Origin: Microglena sp. YARC
Taxonomy: Eukaryota > Chlorophyta > Chlorophyceae > Chlamydomonadales > Chlamydomonadaceae
Reading direction: 5' to 3'
Assembly (NCBI GenBank): GCA_022414725.1
Contig: CM039464.1
Coordinates: 2,626,528-2,690,527 of the forward strand
Length of the DNA: 64,000 bases
In this document: positions 35,029 through 47,338 of the stretch, piece by piece
Position numbering within the stretch: position 1 is the first letter of the stretch
Layout of the letters: every line of letters begins with the position of its first letter
Program-made: the position numbers and the translations under genes
The notes under the pieces: generated by a model
The model's database searches: none
What the model saw: only the letters and a program-made list of their open reading frames with translations
What the model was told of the DNA's origin: nothing

Positions 35029-35269
35029 TCCCCCAGGTCTGCATTGGTGGATGGAATGTGAAGGTAGTGATCAAACAAACCGGCACCCTCCCTCCTCCGC
35101 TCCCCTCTAAAGTATCCACCACAACATATCCAACCACACCACCACCCCCTCCTCTTAGTCCATAGGTCCAACTACCAGCACAGGCCATGTCCTGCCACCG
35201 CCCCCACTCACACTCCCAGCCCACCCACACCCACCCACAAATACAAAATACAAACTAGGCAACACTGGT

Positions 35270-35774
35270 TAACCCTATCGTTACCTCTTCTTTCATGACG
35301 ACCGAGGTTTCATAGGTTCACTACCGGCACCACACTATTGCCTTGCCACTGGTTGAGACTGGTATTCCTCCCAAGCACACACCACACACATCTCTATTGG
35401 TGTGAGCTGATGTGTTGTCATACACACCGGCACGCCCACTCTGCCCCCCCCCCCCCCCCAGCACACACACACACACACAACACACACTCTGCCCCCCCCC
35501 CCCCACACCCACAGCACACAGACACAACAGGTATATGATCCCCACTCTGCCCCCCCCCCCACATGAAAGGTGGATGGGAGAGTAGTGTTAAGCACACACA
35601 CACCGGCACCCTTCCACTCTGCCCCCCCCCCCACCCCCCCCCACCCCACCCACACACACACCTACACACTCACCCACACACTCACAACCACCCCCCACAC
35701 CACTCTCTCACACACACATGCACACACACACACACACACACACTCCTCTAGCACCACTCACACACATCACAACA

Positions 35775-35823
<49 letters not shown>

Positions 35824-38800
35824 ATATCACACATACAAACAAAATACAAACTAGGCAACACTGGTAAATTGTTCAGTACCTCCTCTTCTTGAACGGAGGT
35901 TCATAGGTCAAACTACCTGGAACCCCACTCTGCCCCCCACCCACCCCACCCACCACCCACCCCCACACATGCAAACAAATACAAACTAGGCAACACTGGT
36001 AAATGTTTCAGTACCTCCTCTTCTTGAACGGAGGTTCATAGGTCAACTACCGGCACCCCACTCTGCCCCACCCCCACCCACCCACCCACCACCCGCACAC
36101 CCACACCCACACACAAAATACAAAACACAACTAGGCAACACTTTAAATAAATCATTAACCTCCTCTTCTTGAACGGATATTCTTACGTCCCCCCCCCTCC
36201 CACCACCACCACCACCCCCACCACACACACACATACACTATCCCACCCACCACCCACCATACATACAAAAACACGAACTAGTCAACACTGGTGAATTGAT
36301 CAGTACCTCCTCTTTCTTGAACCGAGGTCCATAGGTCGACAACCGGCACCACTCCACTCCCCCCCCCCCCCCCCCCCCCCCCAATCACCCACCTAACCCA
36401 CCCACCACCCCTCCGCATCGTTACGTCTTCTTCTATGAACCAAGGTCATAGGTTGACAAGCAGCCCCCCACCTACCCCTCAAATCACCCACCTACCCACA
36501 CACAACCTCCATCGTTACCTTCTCTTCTTGAACCGAAGTCCATAGGTTGGCTACCGGCACCGCAGTCTCTTCTGCTCCCCTTTGAACCATCCACCACACA
36601 CACCCACCATCACCACACCCACCTCCTCTTCTTGAACCAAGGTCAACTTCAGGTCAACAACCAGCACCCCCCACTCTGCCCCCCCCCCGCCCCCCACACC
36701 ACACCACCACACCACACCCCTCCGCACACCCACCACCCCACATACAAAATACAAACTAGGCAACACTGGTAAACATATCGTTACCTCTTCTTCTTGAACG
36801 AGGTTTCATAGGTTCACGATACGGCACCCCACTCTGGCCCCCCCCCCCCCCCACACACACAACACACACACACACATACACACCGGCACCTCCACTCTGC
36901 CCCCCCCCCCACCCCCACACACACACATGGACTGGACACACACCAACACCCACTCTGCCCCCCCCCACACACACACACACACCGGCACCCACACTCTGCC
37001 CCCCCACCCCCCACCCCCACCCCACACACACACACACCTACACACTCACCACACACCACACCCACCACACTCTCTCACTCTCACACACTCACACACACAT
37101 GCACACACACACACAACACACACTCTCACGCACACACACACACACACAACACACAACACACAACACACTCACACACACACACACACACATACACACACAC
37201 CACACACATACACAACATACAAACAAATACAAACTAGGCAACACTGGTAAATTGTTCAGTAACCTCCTCTTCTCTTGAACGGAGGTTCATAGGTCAACTA
37301 CCGGAACCCCACTCTGGCCCCCCACCCACCCCACCCACCCCACCCACCACCCACCACCACACATGCAAACAAAATATACAAAACTAACAAAGCACTGGTA
37401 AATTGTTCAGTACCTCCTCTTCTTGAACGGAGGTTTCATAGGTCAACTTACCGGCACCCCACTCTGGCCCCCACGCCCCCACCCACCCACCCACACCACC
37501 CAGATCACCAACAGTACCCACACACAAAATACAAAACACAACTAGGCAACTACTTTAAATAAATCATTACCATCCTCTTCTTGAAACGGATATTCTTAGG
37601 TCCCCGCCCCTCCCCACCACCACCCCCACCCCCGACACACACACACAGCAGTCATACACATCTATCTCAGCTTGGGCTGACCACCCACATCCACCCCTCT
37701 ACATACAAAACACGAACTAGTCAACACTGGTGAATTGATCAGTACCTCCTCTTCTTCTTGAACCGAGGTTCCATAGGTCGACACCGGCGCCCTCACTCCC
37801 CCCCACCCCACCCAATCACCCAACCTACCCCCCACCACCCTCCATCGTTACCCGCTCTTCTTCAATGGAACAAGGTCATAGTTGACAGCAGCCCCCCCAC
37901 CTACGCTCCAAATCACCCCACCTCCACCCATTTCCGACACGACCTCCTTCGTTACCTTCTCTTCCTTGACCGAAGTCCATAGGTTGCTACACCGCACCCG
38001 GCAGTCTTCTTCTGCTGCCCGCCTTTGACCATCCACCACACCACACCCACCATCACACCCACCTCCTCTTCTTGAACCAAGTCAACAGGTCAACAGAACC
38101 AGCACCTCCACTCTGCCTCGCCCACCCCACCCCACCACCACCAACCCCGACCATACCAAGTACCACCACACCAACCCACATAACCAAAACCACCAAGCTA
38201 GGCAACACTGATAAACATATCAGTACCCCTTCTTCTTGAACCGAGGTCCATAGTCCACTACCGGCACCAGACTCACTTGCCCCCCCCCCACCCACCCACC
38301 CACAATAACACCTATGGCGACCACTGTGAATATGTCTGTACCCCTTCCTACTTCTTGAACCGAGGTCCATAGGTCCACTACCGCGGCATCCACTCTGCCC
38401 CCCCCCCCCTCACCCCCCCCCACCCCCCCCCGACCCATCACAACAAGACACAAACTATGCGACGCTGGTGAAATATGTCCTGTCGCCTTCTTCTTGAACG
38501 AGGTCCCATAGGTCCACTACCAGGCACCCCAGCTCTGCCCCTCCCGACCGCCCCCCCACCACTGACACACACAATAGACACACACACACACACACACAAT
38601 CAAACTATGCGACACTGGTGAATATGTCTGTACCCCTTCTTCTTGAACCGAGGTCCATAGGTCCACTACCGGCACCACTGCCACTTGCTGGAGCTGCCCC
38701 CTAACAGTCGGGACTCTATGCCACACACACACACACCGCACCCACCACCCACCACAAATTCTATGACATACAAACTATGCGACACTGGTGAATATGTCTG

Positions 38801-39336
38801 TACCCCTTCTTCTTGAACCGAGGTCATGAGGTCCACTACCGGCACCTCCACTTCCTGCCCCGCCACCCACCCACACCACAACACTCCACATCATTGTTGG
38901 GTTCCAGCCAGACATGCACACACACACACACACAACACCACTTGCGACATCTGGTGAATAATGTCTGTACCCCGACTCCTCCCTTCTCTTGAACGAGGTC
39001 TCATTAGGTCCAGGCCGATCACGTAACCGGCACACGTCAGGTCGCACTCTGGCCCTCCCCCCAGCATGCATAGCTTCAGTCTATATTTGATCTGCGTCTC
39101 CAGAAGGTTCCCCGCAGTCGCTGTAAGCCCACCATACCCCCCCACCGTTACGCTATCCTTAGACACGCACCGGGACCACTCTGCCCCCCCGACCCCGTGC
39201 CCTTACCGACGCCCTGCACGACCTTCCCGCCCCACCCACCCAACAATTACAACATGTTCACGTGCACACACACAACACACAAACTAATGCGACCTGGTGA
39301 AATGTCTGTACCTTCTTCTTGAACGAGGTCCAAAGG
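35270..39336 (-). repeat. Macrosatellite of about 23 units with poly-C/CA tracts
   Basis: Units of roughly 100-200 bp share (plus strand) ACCTCCTCTTCTTGAAC, GGTCCATAGGTC(A/C)ACTACCGGCACC, CACTCTGCCCC followed by C and CA tracts, then AAACTAGGCAACACTGGT. On the minus strand many units read VVDLWTSVQEEGVQTYSPVS, but frames shift between units and no complete protein is present. The array is cut by the assembly gap, so its real size is unknown. The many Gly-, Pro- and His-rich frames here are low-complexity artefacts. Confidence 0.85.
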
Positions 39337-40336
39337 NNNNNNNNNNNNNNNNNNNNNNNNNNNNNNNNNNNNNNNNNNNNNNNNNNNNNNNNNNNNNNNN
39401 NNNNNNNNNNNNNNNNNNNNNNNNNNNNNNNNNNNNNNNNNNNNNNNNNNNNNNNNNNNNNNNNNNNNNNNNNNNNNNNNNNNNNNNNNNNNNNNNNNNN
39501 NNNNNNNNNNNNNNNNNNNNNNNNNNNNNNNNNNNNNNNNNNNNNNNNNNNNNNNNNNNNNNNNNNNNNNNNNNNNNNNNNNNNNNNNNNNNNNNNNNNN
39601 NNNNNNNNNNNNNNNNNNNNNNNNNNNNNNNNNNNNNNNNNNNNNNNNNNNNNNNNNNNNNNNNNNNNNNNNNNNNNNNNNNNNNNNNNNNNNNNNNNNN
39701 NNNNNNNNNNNNNNNNNNNNNNNNNNNNNNNNNNNNNNNNNNNNNNNNNNNNNNNNNNNNNNNNNNNNNNNNNNNNNNNNNNNNNNNNNNNNNNNNNNNN
39801 NNNNNNNNNNNNNNNNNNNNNNNNNNNNNNNNNNNNNNNNNNNNNNNNNNNNNNNNNNNNNNNNNNNNNNNNNNNNNNNNNNNNNNNNNNNNNNNNNNNN
39901 NNNNNNNNNNNNNNNNNNNNNNNNNNNNNNNNNNNNNNNNNNNNNNNNNNNNNNNNNNNNNNNNNNNNNNNNNNNNNNNNNNNNNNNNNNNNNNNNNNNN
40001 NNNNNNNNNNNNNNNNNNNNNNNNNNNNNNNNNNNNNNNNNNNNNNNNNNNNNNNNNNNNNNNNNNNNNNNNNNNNNNNNNNNNNNNNNNNNNNNNNNNN
40101 NNNNNNNNNNNNNNNNNNNNNNNNNNNNNNNNNNNNNNNNNNNNNNNNNNNNNNNNNNNNNNNNNNNNNNNNNNNNNNNNNNNNNNNNNNNNNNNNNNNN
40201 NNNNNNNNNNNNNNNNNNNNNNNNNNNNNNNNNNNNNNNNNNNNNNNNNNNNNNNNNNNNNNNNNNNNNNNNNNNNNNNNNNNNNNNNNNNNNNNNNNNN
40301 NNNNNNNNNNNNNNNNNNNNNNNNNNNNNNNNNNNN
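39337..40336. other. Assembly gap of exactly 1000 N
   Basis: Run of 1000 N, a placeholder length. It lies at the edge of the macrosatellite, where assembly is expected to fail. Frames reported through it are meaningless. Confidence 0.99.
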
Positions 40337-40737
40337 ATAACGCTCAACTCCTCTCCATGACGGAGCGGGAGATACTCGTGCACTGACAACAAACTGTGTG
40401 GGTGTGGTGGGGGGGGGGGGAGAGAGAGGGAGTGTGGTTTGTGTATGGAGGGGGTATAACGCTCAAGCTCTTCTGTTTTTGTGGCGGGGGAAAGAGAGTT
40501 TGTCTTGTACTCGACAACCCAACTAGGGTGTTATGTGTTGTGTTTTCTGGGGTTTTCAGTTATTGTTGTTCTGGATTATTATGGTTATCCGACGCTGAAT
40601 CCAGTTCAGGGTCTGTTCATGGTTATATGGTTGTCCGGCTGAGTTTTCTAGCACCGGTGGTGATGGTATTATGGTTGCTCATAATCCCGGGCTGATAGTC
40701 ATGGCTGTGTTATGTTTATTGTGGTTATCTATGGTGG
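40337..40737. other. No gene seen
   Basis: G-rich and T-rich sequence with two GGTATAACGCTCAA-like motifs (about 40337 and 40452) and repeated ATTATGGTTAT(C/A) motifs. Nothing is assignable. Confidence 0.3.
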
Positions 40738-41212
40738 GCGGAAGCCCTCTTCAACGGGCAGGAGTTTACCCTTTGTCCACGTTTGTTGTCCGAACCGATA
40801 AAAATGGAAATTGAAAGCCTGGACACGTCGGCCAATACATGGTCGCGTTAACTAAACATCGCTTCGGTCAGCTCCATCGTTGCCACCTTCGTTTGTGCCA
40901 ACACAACTCCGCCAATTTCCATAGGACTCGTCGGCGTTATTCACTCATGGTTATTTTTCTAATTTCATTAAGAGTTTGTCCAGCCTGATTTAGCAGTAGC
41001 CCCCTCTTCAAGGGCGGAAGCCTCCAGGGTGCCTTGTCCGTTGTCTTATGGCGACCGGACCCGAAACCGACCTAAAATGAAGCCTGGGCACATCGCCAAC
41101 TAACTGGCTTCAGGTCAGCTCCAGTCCGTTGCCACCTTTCGTTCCCGTGCCAACAACATTCCCCAATTCTCCGCGTCGCTTGCAACCTGCATTAGGAACT
41201 TGTCATAATGGT
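40738..41212 (+). repeat. Dispersed repeat DR-C, two tandem copies
   Basis: Copies at about 40738-40940 and 40996-41212 each contain GCCCTCTTCAA/CCCCTCTTCAAGGG, AAGCCTGGACACGTCGGCC-like and GTTGCCACCTTCGTT segments. Confidence 0.6.
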
Positions 41213-41219
41213 TGTCAGG

Positions 41220-42352
41220 GTCGTCTGCCCCTGATTATCAGTTCAAGACTCACACTCACCCACACCTCACCTTGACCATACATCCTCCCCACGCCCACAC
41301 CCCCACCTTCACACCACCAACCTCCCTCACCACCTCACCTCCTCACACCGCCCAGCGCCCCACCCTCACGCCCCCCTCCCCAAACCACACCCCGACCCCC
41401 AACCACACCCTCAACCTTCACCCTCCACCCTCCCTTTCACACCCACACCCACCATACCCCCCCCACCCCAATCCAACCACCTCCACCTTCACTCACCCTT
41501 CCACTAACACTCCCGCCCTCGCGCCCCCCTATTCCCCCCACCCCGACCCCCCACACACACCTCACGCCCCCCCTTCCCCACCCCCACCTGTGCAGATGAG
41601 AACGAAAAGCCTGATTATTGGAGTTTTACGTGGGATCCCACGTGTAGCTGGAGCGCTACCTTGCACTCCTTCCCCCCCCCACACACACACTCACCCACAC
41701 ACACAACACACCCACCCACACCTTCCACGCACTTCCCACACACAGTTGAGACAGCATGACCTTTAGAAGGGTTGTACGTGGAGTCCCACTTAGAGCTCAC
41801 ATTCACCCTAACCACTACCCTACCCCCCCACCTCCCCACACACCACACACACGCACACGCACACACTTACACTTTACACTCACCCCACCATCACCCCCCC
41901 TCACGCCCCCCCCCCCCCCCCCCCCCCCCCCCCCCACCCCCACCCCTCAACCCCCACCCACCTCCACCCCCGTGTCAAGTTGAGACGGCAAGACCTTTGG
42001 CAGAGTGTATTGCAGTTCCCACATCGAGCTTTCACTCCACCCCCCTACCCTCTTCCCCCCCCCCCCCCCCCACCCCCCCCCTGCACTACCCCTTACCCCT
42101 ACCCTCACCCCCCGCGCTTACCCCCCCCTGCACTCACCCCTACCCTCACCCCCCACCCCCCACCCCGCCCCCCCACCTTCTTCCCTTTTTAATGCTGTGC
42201 TAGTTGAAGAACGGCAAGACCTTGAGGAGTTGTACGTGGGAGTCCCACGTCGAGCTAGAGCGCTACCTTGCCCCTACCCTCACCCCTCCCCTGCCCCCCC
42301 CCCCCCCCCCCCCCCACCCCCCCCCCCCCCCCCCCCCCCCCCCGCCCCCCCG

Positions 42353-42442
<90 letters not shown>

Positions 42443-42850
42443 CCCCCCCCCCCCACACACACACCCTTACTCCACACACTTACCCCACCCTACCCTCACC
42501 CCCCCTACACTCCCCCACACCCACACTTACACTTACCCTCACCCCCCCCTTCCCTAACCCTACAAGTACCTCTACCCTACCCCCACCCCACACTGACTCT
42601 ACCCTCACGCTCCCCTCCCACCCCCGCACCACCCCTACCTCTTTACCTCACCCTCCCACCCCCACCCCCCACCCCGACCTTCTTACCCTTTAATGCCTGC
42701 TGCATTCGAGAACGGCAAGACCTTTGAGGAGGACGTAGAGTCCCACATGAGCTAGAGCGCTACCTTGCCTCTGACCCCATTCAATCTGCTGCACCAGATG
42801 TGGGAGTTTGACCAAACAGACATGCTTGCCACTCGCACCAAGAAGTAGGC
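41220..42850 (+). repeat. C-rich array with five copies of a short conserved unit
   Basis: Conserved blocks of about 65 bp at about 41590, 41745, 41973, 42205 and 42705 (GAACGGCAAGACCTT, ACGTGGGAGTCCCACGT, GAGCTAGAGCGCTACCTTGC) are separated by C/CA-rich tracts. In plus frame the best copy reads ENGKTLRSCTWESHVELERY. The last copy continues with LTPFNLLHQMWEFDQTDM and a stop at 42848 in another frame. It could be a copied exon edge; no gene family is recognised. Confidence 0.6.
42291..42452 (+). repeat. Poly-C tract of about 160 nt
   Basis: Nearly uninterrupted C with a few A and G. The minus strand is poly-G and would be prone to quadruplex formation and to polymerase slippage, so the length is unreliable. 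Confidence 0.9.
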
Positions 42851-43610
42851 AAGTAGTAGGTGCATGAGGTGAAGGCACTGGGGGGTGAAGGCACGAGCTC
42901 GTGCCCAGAGCAGAGCAGAGGGTGTAGTAAGGCAGCAGAAGGTGCAGCAGCTAGGTGCATAGAGTGGACTCAGTTTCTTTTTTAGTGCGCATAGCAGCTT
43001 CTAACGAGCTCCTTTTCACCCACCCCTAGGCCCCAAAACTGAAGCAGCTGTGCGTAGAAATGGGCTATGCATAGAGATGGGACTTTCTTTTCGGGGTTTG
43101 AGCGTATCAAGGCTTGGCCATTATTACTACTCTGTCACGGCTTTTGCCCAGCCCTTTCCACCACACCCAATGGAGGTTGTACAAGCCGAAAAGCAGGGAG
43201 CATAGCCGAACGAAAGGCGCGTTGCAAGCTGCCATGCCCGTTTGCAAATCTCAACAGCACAAATCTGGAGCCCCAGATCGCTGATCCTAGCCTTATATTT
43301 TGACAGCGCAGAGCAAGAGTTATAGCGGTTGAATGAATTAAAATTATTATACCTTGCGCCTACGTGTGCCTGCCAATATCAAAATATGATATCATGGTTG
43401 CCTTCCCCTTTAAAACCCACAAAAGGCACGGAAGCACGTTCAGGAGCCGAACAAGCATGAGCTGCAGACTCAAGAAACAAGTGAACCAGGCAAACTAAGC
43501 ACAACTTGGGATCCAGGGAAATGAATTCGAGAAGAGGGTTCGTCAGGGTGGATTTGTGTAACGAAGGATATTGTTACATCACGATTATATATATGGTATA
43601 TAATAATATA
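42851..43610. other. No gene seen
   Basis: Unique-looking sequence without a convincing frame or repeat match inside this window. Confidence 0.3.
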
Positions 43611-43615
43611 TATAT

Positions 43616-43762
43616 TACATTACATTTAAAGTCTACTTGACACCGCGGTGTATGAGACTCTGTGCTTTAAACACATAGAAAAAAGCACCCACAAAAGCAA
43701 AAAACCCATTACATCAGGGGGGTGTCGAGGACAAAACAAACCAACTCCCAACCCACCGTTTT
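43616..43762 (+). repeat. Dispersed repeat DR-A, copy 2
   Basis: Matches 2352-2500, including AGACTCTGTGCTTTAAACA and the GGTGTCGAGGACAAA end. Confidence 0.75.
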
Positions 43763-44256
43763 GGTTGCGTAGGTATTTGAAAACCCCCTAGAGCAGGACC
43801 CCAGATCTCAACCACTTACAGATGGCCGGAGGTAAGAAACTTTAACAAATGAGAAGTTCACAAGAAGAAAAAAAGGGATAATAAATTACGTGCCACTAAG
43901 CAGTCCAGGGCTTCCTGTCTGCCTCTTCTACAAGTATAAAGATAGTCGGCTAGGTTGCTCCAAAAAGACTTAGTGCGCATTTCCATCCATAAAGGTTCTG
44001 AATGGGTGCGAATCGCAGAATTCCAACCATTCCATCGGTTAAGTCGGTATCCTCATGGAAATGCCTATAAAATCTGTAAACAGCTTCTGGTAGCGAAGGC
44101 GAATATCATTATAAAAGGGCACTCAAAACATATGCATTATCATTCCTCAGGTTGGTTGGAACCCACACATTGACAGTGTCTCATTGAATATATATATATA
44201 TATAATATATATATATATTATTTATATAGTATATATTATATATATATATATATATA
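43763..44256. other. No gene; AT microsatellite at the end
   Basis: Nothing is recognised to about 44185. It then becomes (TA)n to 44256, the site of the third Helitron-like element. Confidence 0.4.
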
Positions 44257-45840
44257 CTAGACGGTAGCCCGTGTGGCCGGTGGCCACATCTACTCTCACC
44301 GACAGACGCCCTCCCCCCCACTCACTCCCAATCATAGTACGGTGCGTGCCGTTTGGCCTTTTGGCCACACCTATTTGGGCTGGTTACATAATGGTTTAAC
44401 TTGAAGCCCCCACCCATTCACACACCACCACCACCAAACCATTATCCGCCCCCTCCCCCTTCTCCCGTGGCCACAACCTGTTTTGGCTGGGGTTGCATAA
44501 AGGTTTTCTCTGCAGTACATGCAACTTAAAACATTGACGGCCGCATATCCTCTTGCAGTGGTCTCTCTTGTGCACCCATTAGCACACTAACACCACGCGT
44601 AGCTCCCCCTTCCCCCCCCCCCCCCCCCCCACACACCCTAGTTATCTCCACCCCACCCCACCCAACCATGTACCCCGCCCACAAACATAACTCCTTACTT
44701 CTTCCTGACATATTCCTGACTCCATCCCTTCCCCCACCCAGCCATCCCACAAAGCCCCACTCTCCCCACTCTCATCCCTCCCTCCCTCCTACACGCACCC
44801 ACCAGCACATACATACTCCATATCTGCCCGCCCTCCACTTCAGCTGTGGGCTTTGCCATAGCTGAAGAGGCAAACGGGACGATTGAGCATCGACAACGTT
44901 TGCGCATCATCCGACTCCGCTAAAGCATCGGACCTGCTTCCCTGCCACCTCAGCTGTGATCGATTAGTCGACCCCACTGAAAAGGCTGAACCTGCGCAAT
45001 CGCAACTGAATATAACTAAAGCTTCTTCTTAGCGAGCATGTATTCAGTTCGGCCGAAGAACAATCCTGTTCACGCCAAGGCGGAAAGTTCCACTCAACTC
45101 GATCTGGGACTTGGAAACATGAGCGAGCGCTGATGATGCAGGTCATGCCACCATTCGACTTCGCCGCGTGCTCGCTATAGCACAACACCTCGCGACGACA
45201 TGTTTTCTCGATGCAGTGGGATAGAAGTTGCAGTCAAGTTGCTGATTTGAGATGTTCGGCCAAGTTAGGGCGAGAATGCTCAGCGAGATTTTTCATTCGG
45301 TCAACTTTGATGCCGCTTACTTTGACTGTGGCAGCAATGCGGAGCGACATGTTTCTCAATGCATTGGGAAGAAATTTGCAGTCAAGTTTGTGACATGGGA
45401 TGGATGCGATTTCGGACAGTTTCTGACAGGTTGGCTGACTCACCACGTCACCTCCGTTGTGCGCAGCGACAGGTCTCTTGGACGCAAGGGAAAGGTCTTG
45501 CTGAGATGCAGGGGGAAAAGCTTGTAGGAAGACGACTGTAGCGCTGCCGAAAATCAGGTGGATGAACTCAGGCGGGAAAAGGAGAATCGGGCAGGATGCG
45601 CAACAGTAGAATACGCAGGAGGCGAAGGTTGCATAAGGCAGAATTCGCAGGAGGCAATCAGGCAGAAGTTGAGCAGGAGGATTAAAAGCGGGGAATTGGC
45701 TGAGCGTGGGAATTGGCTGGGCGGGAAATGGCTGGGCGGAAGTCGGTTAAGTCGGTTACGCGATGACACACCACGACTACCACGACCACCACGACCATTG
45801 ATTTCTTATATATATATATTATATAATATATATATAAGAG
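44257..45840 (-). mobile_element. Helitron-like element H3, inverted
   Basis: The minus-strand 3' end is a hairpin GTGGCC-ACC-GGCCAC (about 44272-44286), a 12-nt spacer and CTAG (44260-44257), followed by host T of an AT microsatellite. Interior segments match H1 (CCAATGCATTGAGAAA near 45365 on the minus strand; GATGGCTGGGTGGG near 44740). The 5' end is unclear because it merges with AT and GA repeats near 45800-45860. A roughly 150-bp internal duplication lies at 45190-45400. No helicase coding. Confidence 0.5.
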
Positions 45841-46151
45841 AGAGAGAGAGAGAGAGTGATTCGTTACATTAAACTCAGCAAATCATTGCCGAGATAAGGT
45901 AGCACCACAGCCTGCCGCCCATCAAATGTTATAACAGGAATCACGAAGGATTCGACGAGAGGTTATTGTTACACACTCAGCAAAAATCAATGCCGAGACT
46001 GAATAGTGCCGGGCAGCTGGTCATTTTATAACAATGAGGGTTTGGGCACATACATAGTGAAAAGGATATTGTTACAATACTCGTCAGAAATCAATGCCGA
46101 GGACTGAACAGCGCTGGGGCAGCTGGACAGTTTTAAATTTTAACATACATA

Positions 46152-46229
<78 letters not shown>

Positions 46230-46339
46230 ATTGTTACATACTCAGCAAAATCAATGCCGAGACTGAACAGTGCCGGGGCAGCTGGACAGTTTTATAACAG
46301 TGAGTTTTGGGGCAACATACCTCCCAGAACTTGGTCATA

Positions 46340-46506
46340 ATAATAGAAGATTCAAGAAGATTACAAGGGGCTCATGTCCTAGAATTGAAACAACACCGCC
46401 CTAAAGTCGGACTCGAGAAACCACCCGCCGTCTTCTAGCAGCAGGGCACGAACTCCGGTGGCCGAAACCTTAACCACCGGGTCTGGACCATACCGCCCTC
46501 CAGACT
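46340..46506 (-). mobile_element. tRNA-derived SINE family 2, copy 1
   Basis: The minus strand has TGGTCCAGACCCGGTGGTTA (A-box-like) and, about 20 nt later, GGAGTTCGTGCCC (B-box-like). The body includes CTCGAGTCCGACTTTAGGGC and GACATGAGCCCCTTGTAATC and the end is ATTATTATG. A and B boxes are unusually close, so part of the tRNA head may be deleted. Confidence 0.58.
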
Positions 46507-46612
46507 GGGCATAATAAGAGAGAGGAAATTGTTACGTACTCAGCAAAAAACAATGCCGCGACTGAACAGCGCCGGGGCAGCTGGACAGTTTTATAACAGT
46601 GAGGGTTTTTGA

Positions 46613-46710
46613 AATTGAAATTGAAATTGTTACATCCGTGTAGAACCGTTACTCACTGGACGTGAAGTTAAGGACACCATAGCGTAAGCCGGAGCTAGCT
46701 ATAGTCACCG
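46613..46710 (+). repeat. Dispersed repeat DR-E, copy 1
   Basis: GAAATTGTTACATCCGTG through AGCTATAGTCACCGTG; the second copy is at 51812-51912. Confidence 0.7.
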
Positions 46711-46735
46711 TGTATTGATAGATTCAAGGGTTTTT

Positions 46736-46906
46736 GATAATAATAAAGAAAGATTACAAGGGGCTCATGTCCTAGCAGTGAAACAACACCGCCCTAAAGT
46801 CGGACTCGAGAAACCACCCGCCGTCTTCCGGCAGCGGGGCTCGAACTCCGGTTGCCGAAGCCTTAACGACTGGGTCTGGACCATACCGCCCTCCAGACTG
46901 GGCAAA
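46736..46906 (-). mobile_element. tRNA-derived SINE family 2, copy 2
   Basis: Same layout as copy 1 with B-box GGAGTTCGAGCCCC. A partial copy of the tail lies at about 46906-46965. Confidence 0.58.
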
Positions 46907-47028
46907 GATAATAAGATTACAATGGCCACTTATCCTGGCAATGGAAACACCACCGCCCGATAATAAGAGAGAGGATAAAGTTACATACCCAGCAAAAATC
47001 ATTGCCGAGACTGAACAGCGCCGGGGCA

Positions 47029-47190
47029 GATAATAGAAAGATTACAAGGAGCTCATGTCCTAGCAGTGAAACAGCACCGCCCTAAAGTCGGACTCGAGAA
47101 ACTACCCGCCGTCTTCCGGCAGCGGGGCTCGAACTCCGGTCACCGAAGCCTTAATGACCGGGTCTGGACCATACCTCCCTCCAGACTGGA
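47029..47190 (-). mobile_element. tRNA-derived SINE family 2, copy 3
   Basis: Same layout as copies 1 and 2. It lies about 75 bp before the tRNA-Arg gene, but its sequence is not derived from that gene. Confidence 0.58.
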
Positions 47191-47265
47191 TAATAATTTT
47201 GTTTTTCAGTTTTGAATCAAATTATTATGATATAGAAACAATGTGGATGTTGCGGTCATATGATT

Positions 47266-47338
47266 GGAGACGTGGCGCAATGGATAGCGCATCAGGCTTC
47301 GGTCCTGAGGGTTGAGGGTTCGAGTCCCTTCGTCTTCA
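47266..47338 (+). tRNA. tRNA-Arg, anticodon UCG
   Basis: A full cloverleaf of 73 nt: acceptor GGAGACG/CGTCTTC (one G-U), D-stem GCGC/GCGC, anticodon stem TCAGG/CCTGA with loop CTTCGGT (anticodon TCG, reads CGA), T-stem GAGGG/CCCTT with loop TTCGAGT, and discriminator A. Internal A-box TGGCGCAATGG and B-box GGTTCGAGTCC are intact. No intron, CCA not encoded. A T5 run follows. Confidence 0.96.

Larger units (their letters stand above)
45864..47035 (+). repeat. Cluster of six DR-D repeats with GA microsatellites
   Basis: Copies of an about 80-bp unit (TTGTTACATACTCAGCAAAA, AATGCCGAGACTGAACAG, GGGGCAGCTGGACAGTTT) lie at about 45864, 45963, 46068, 46226, 46515 and 46975. (GA)n runs at 45837-45857 and 46154-46227. 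The units alternate with SINE family 2. Confidence 0.7.

Noticed and set aside
39247..40392. Three frames of about 350-380 codons over the N gap
   Set aside because: They consist of unknown residues from the 1000-N run.
41980..42727. Pro-rich proteins and their Gly-rich mirrors
   Set aside because: Low-complexity translation of poly-C/poly-G.
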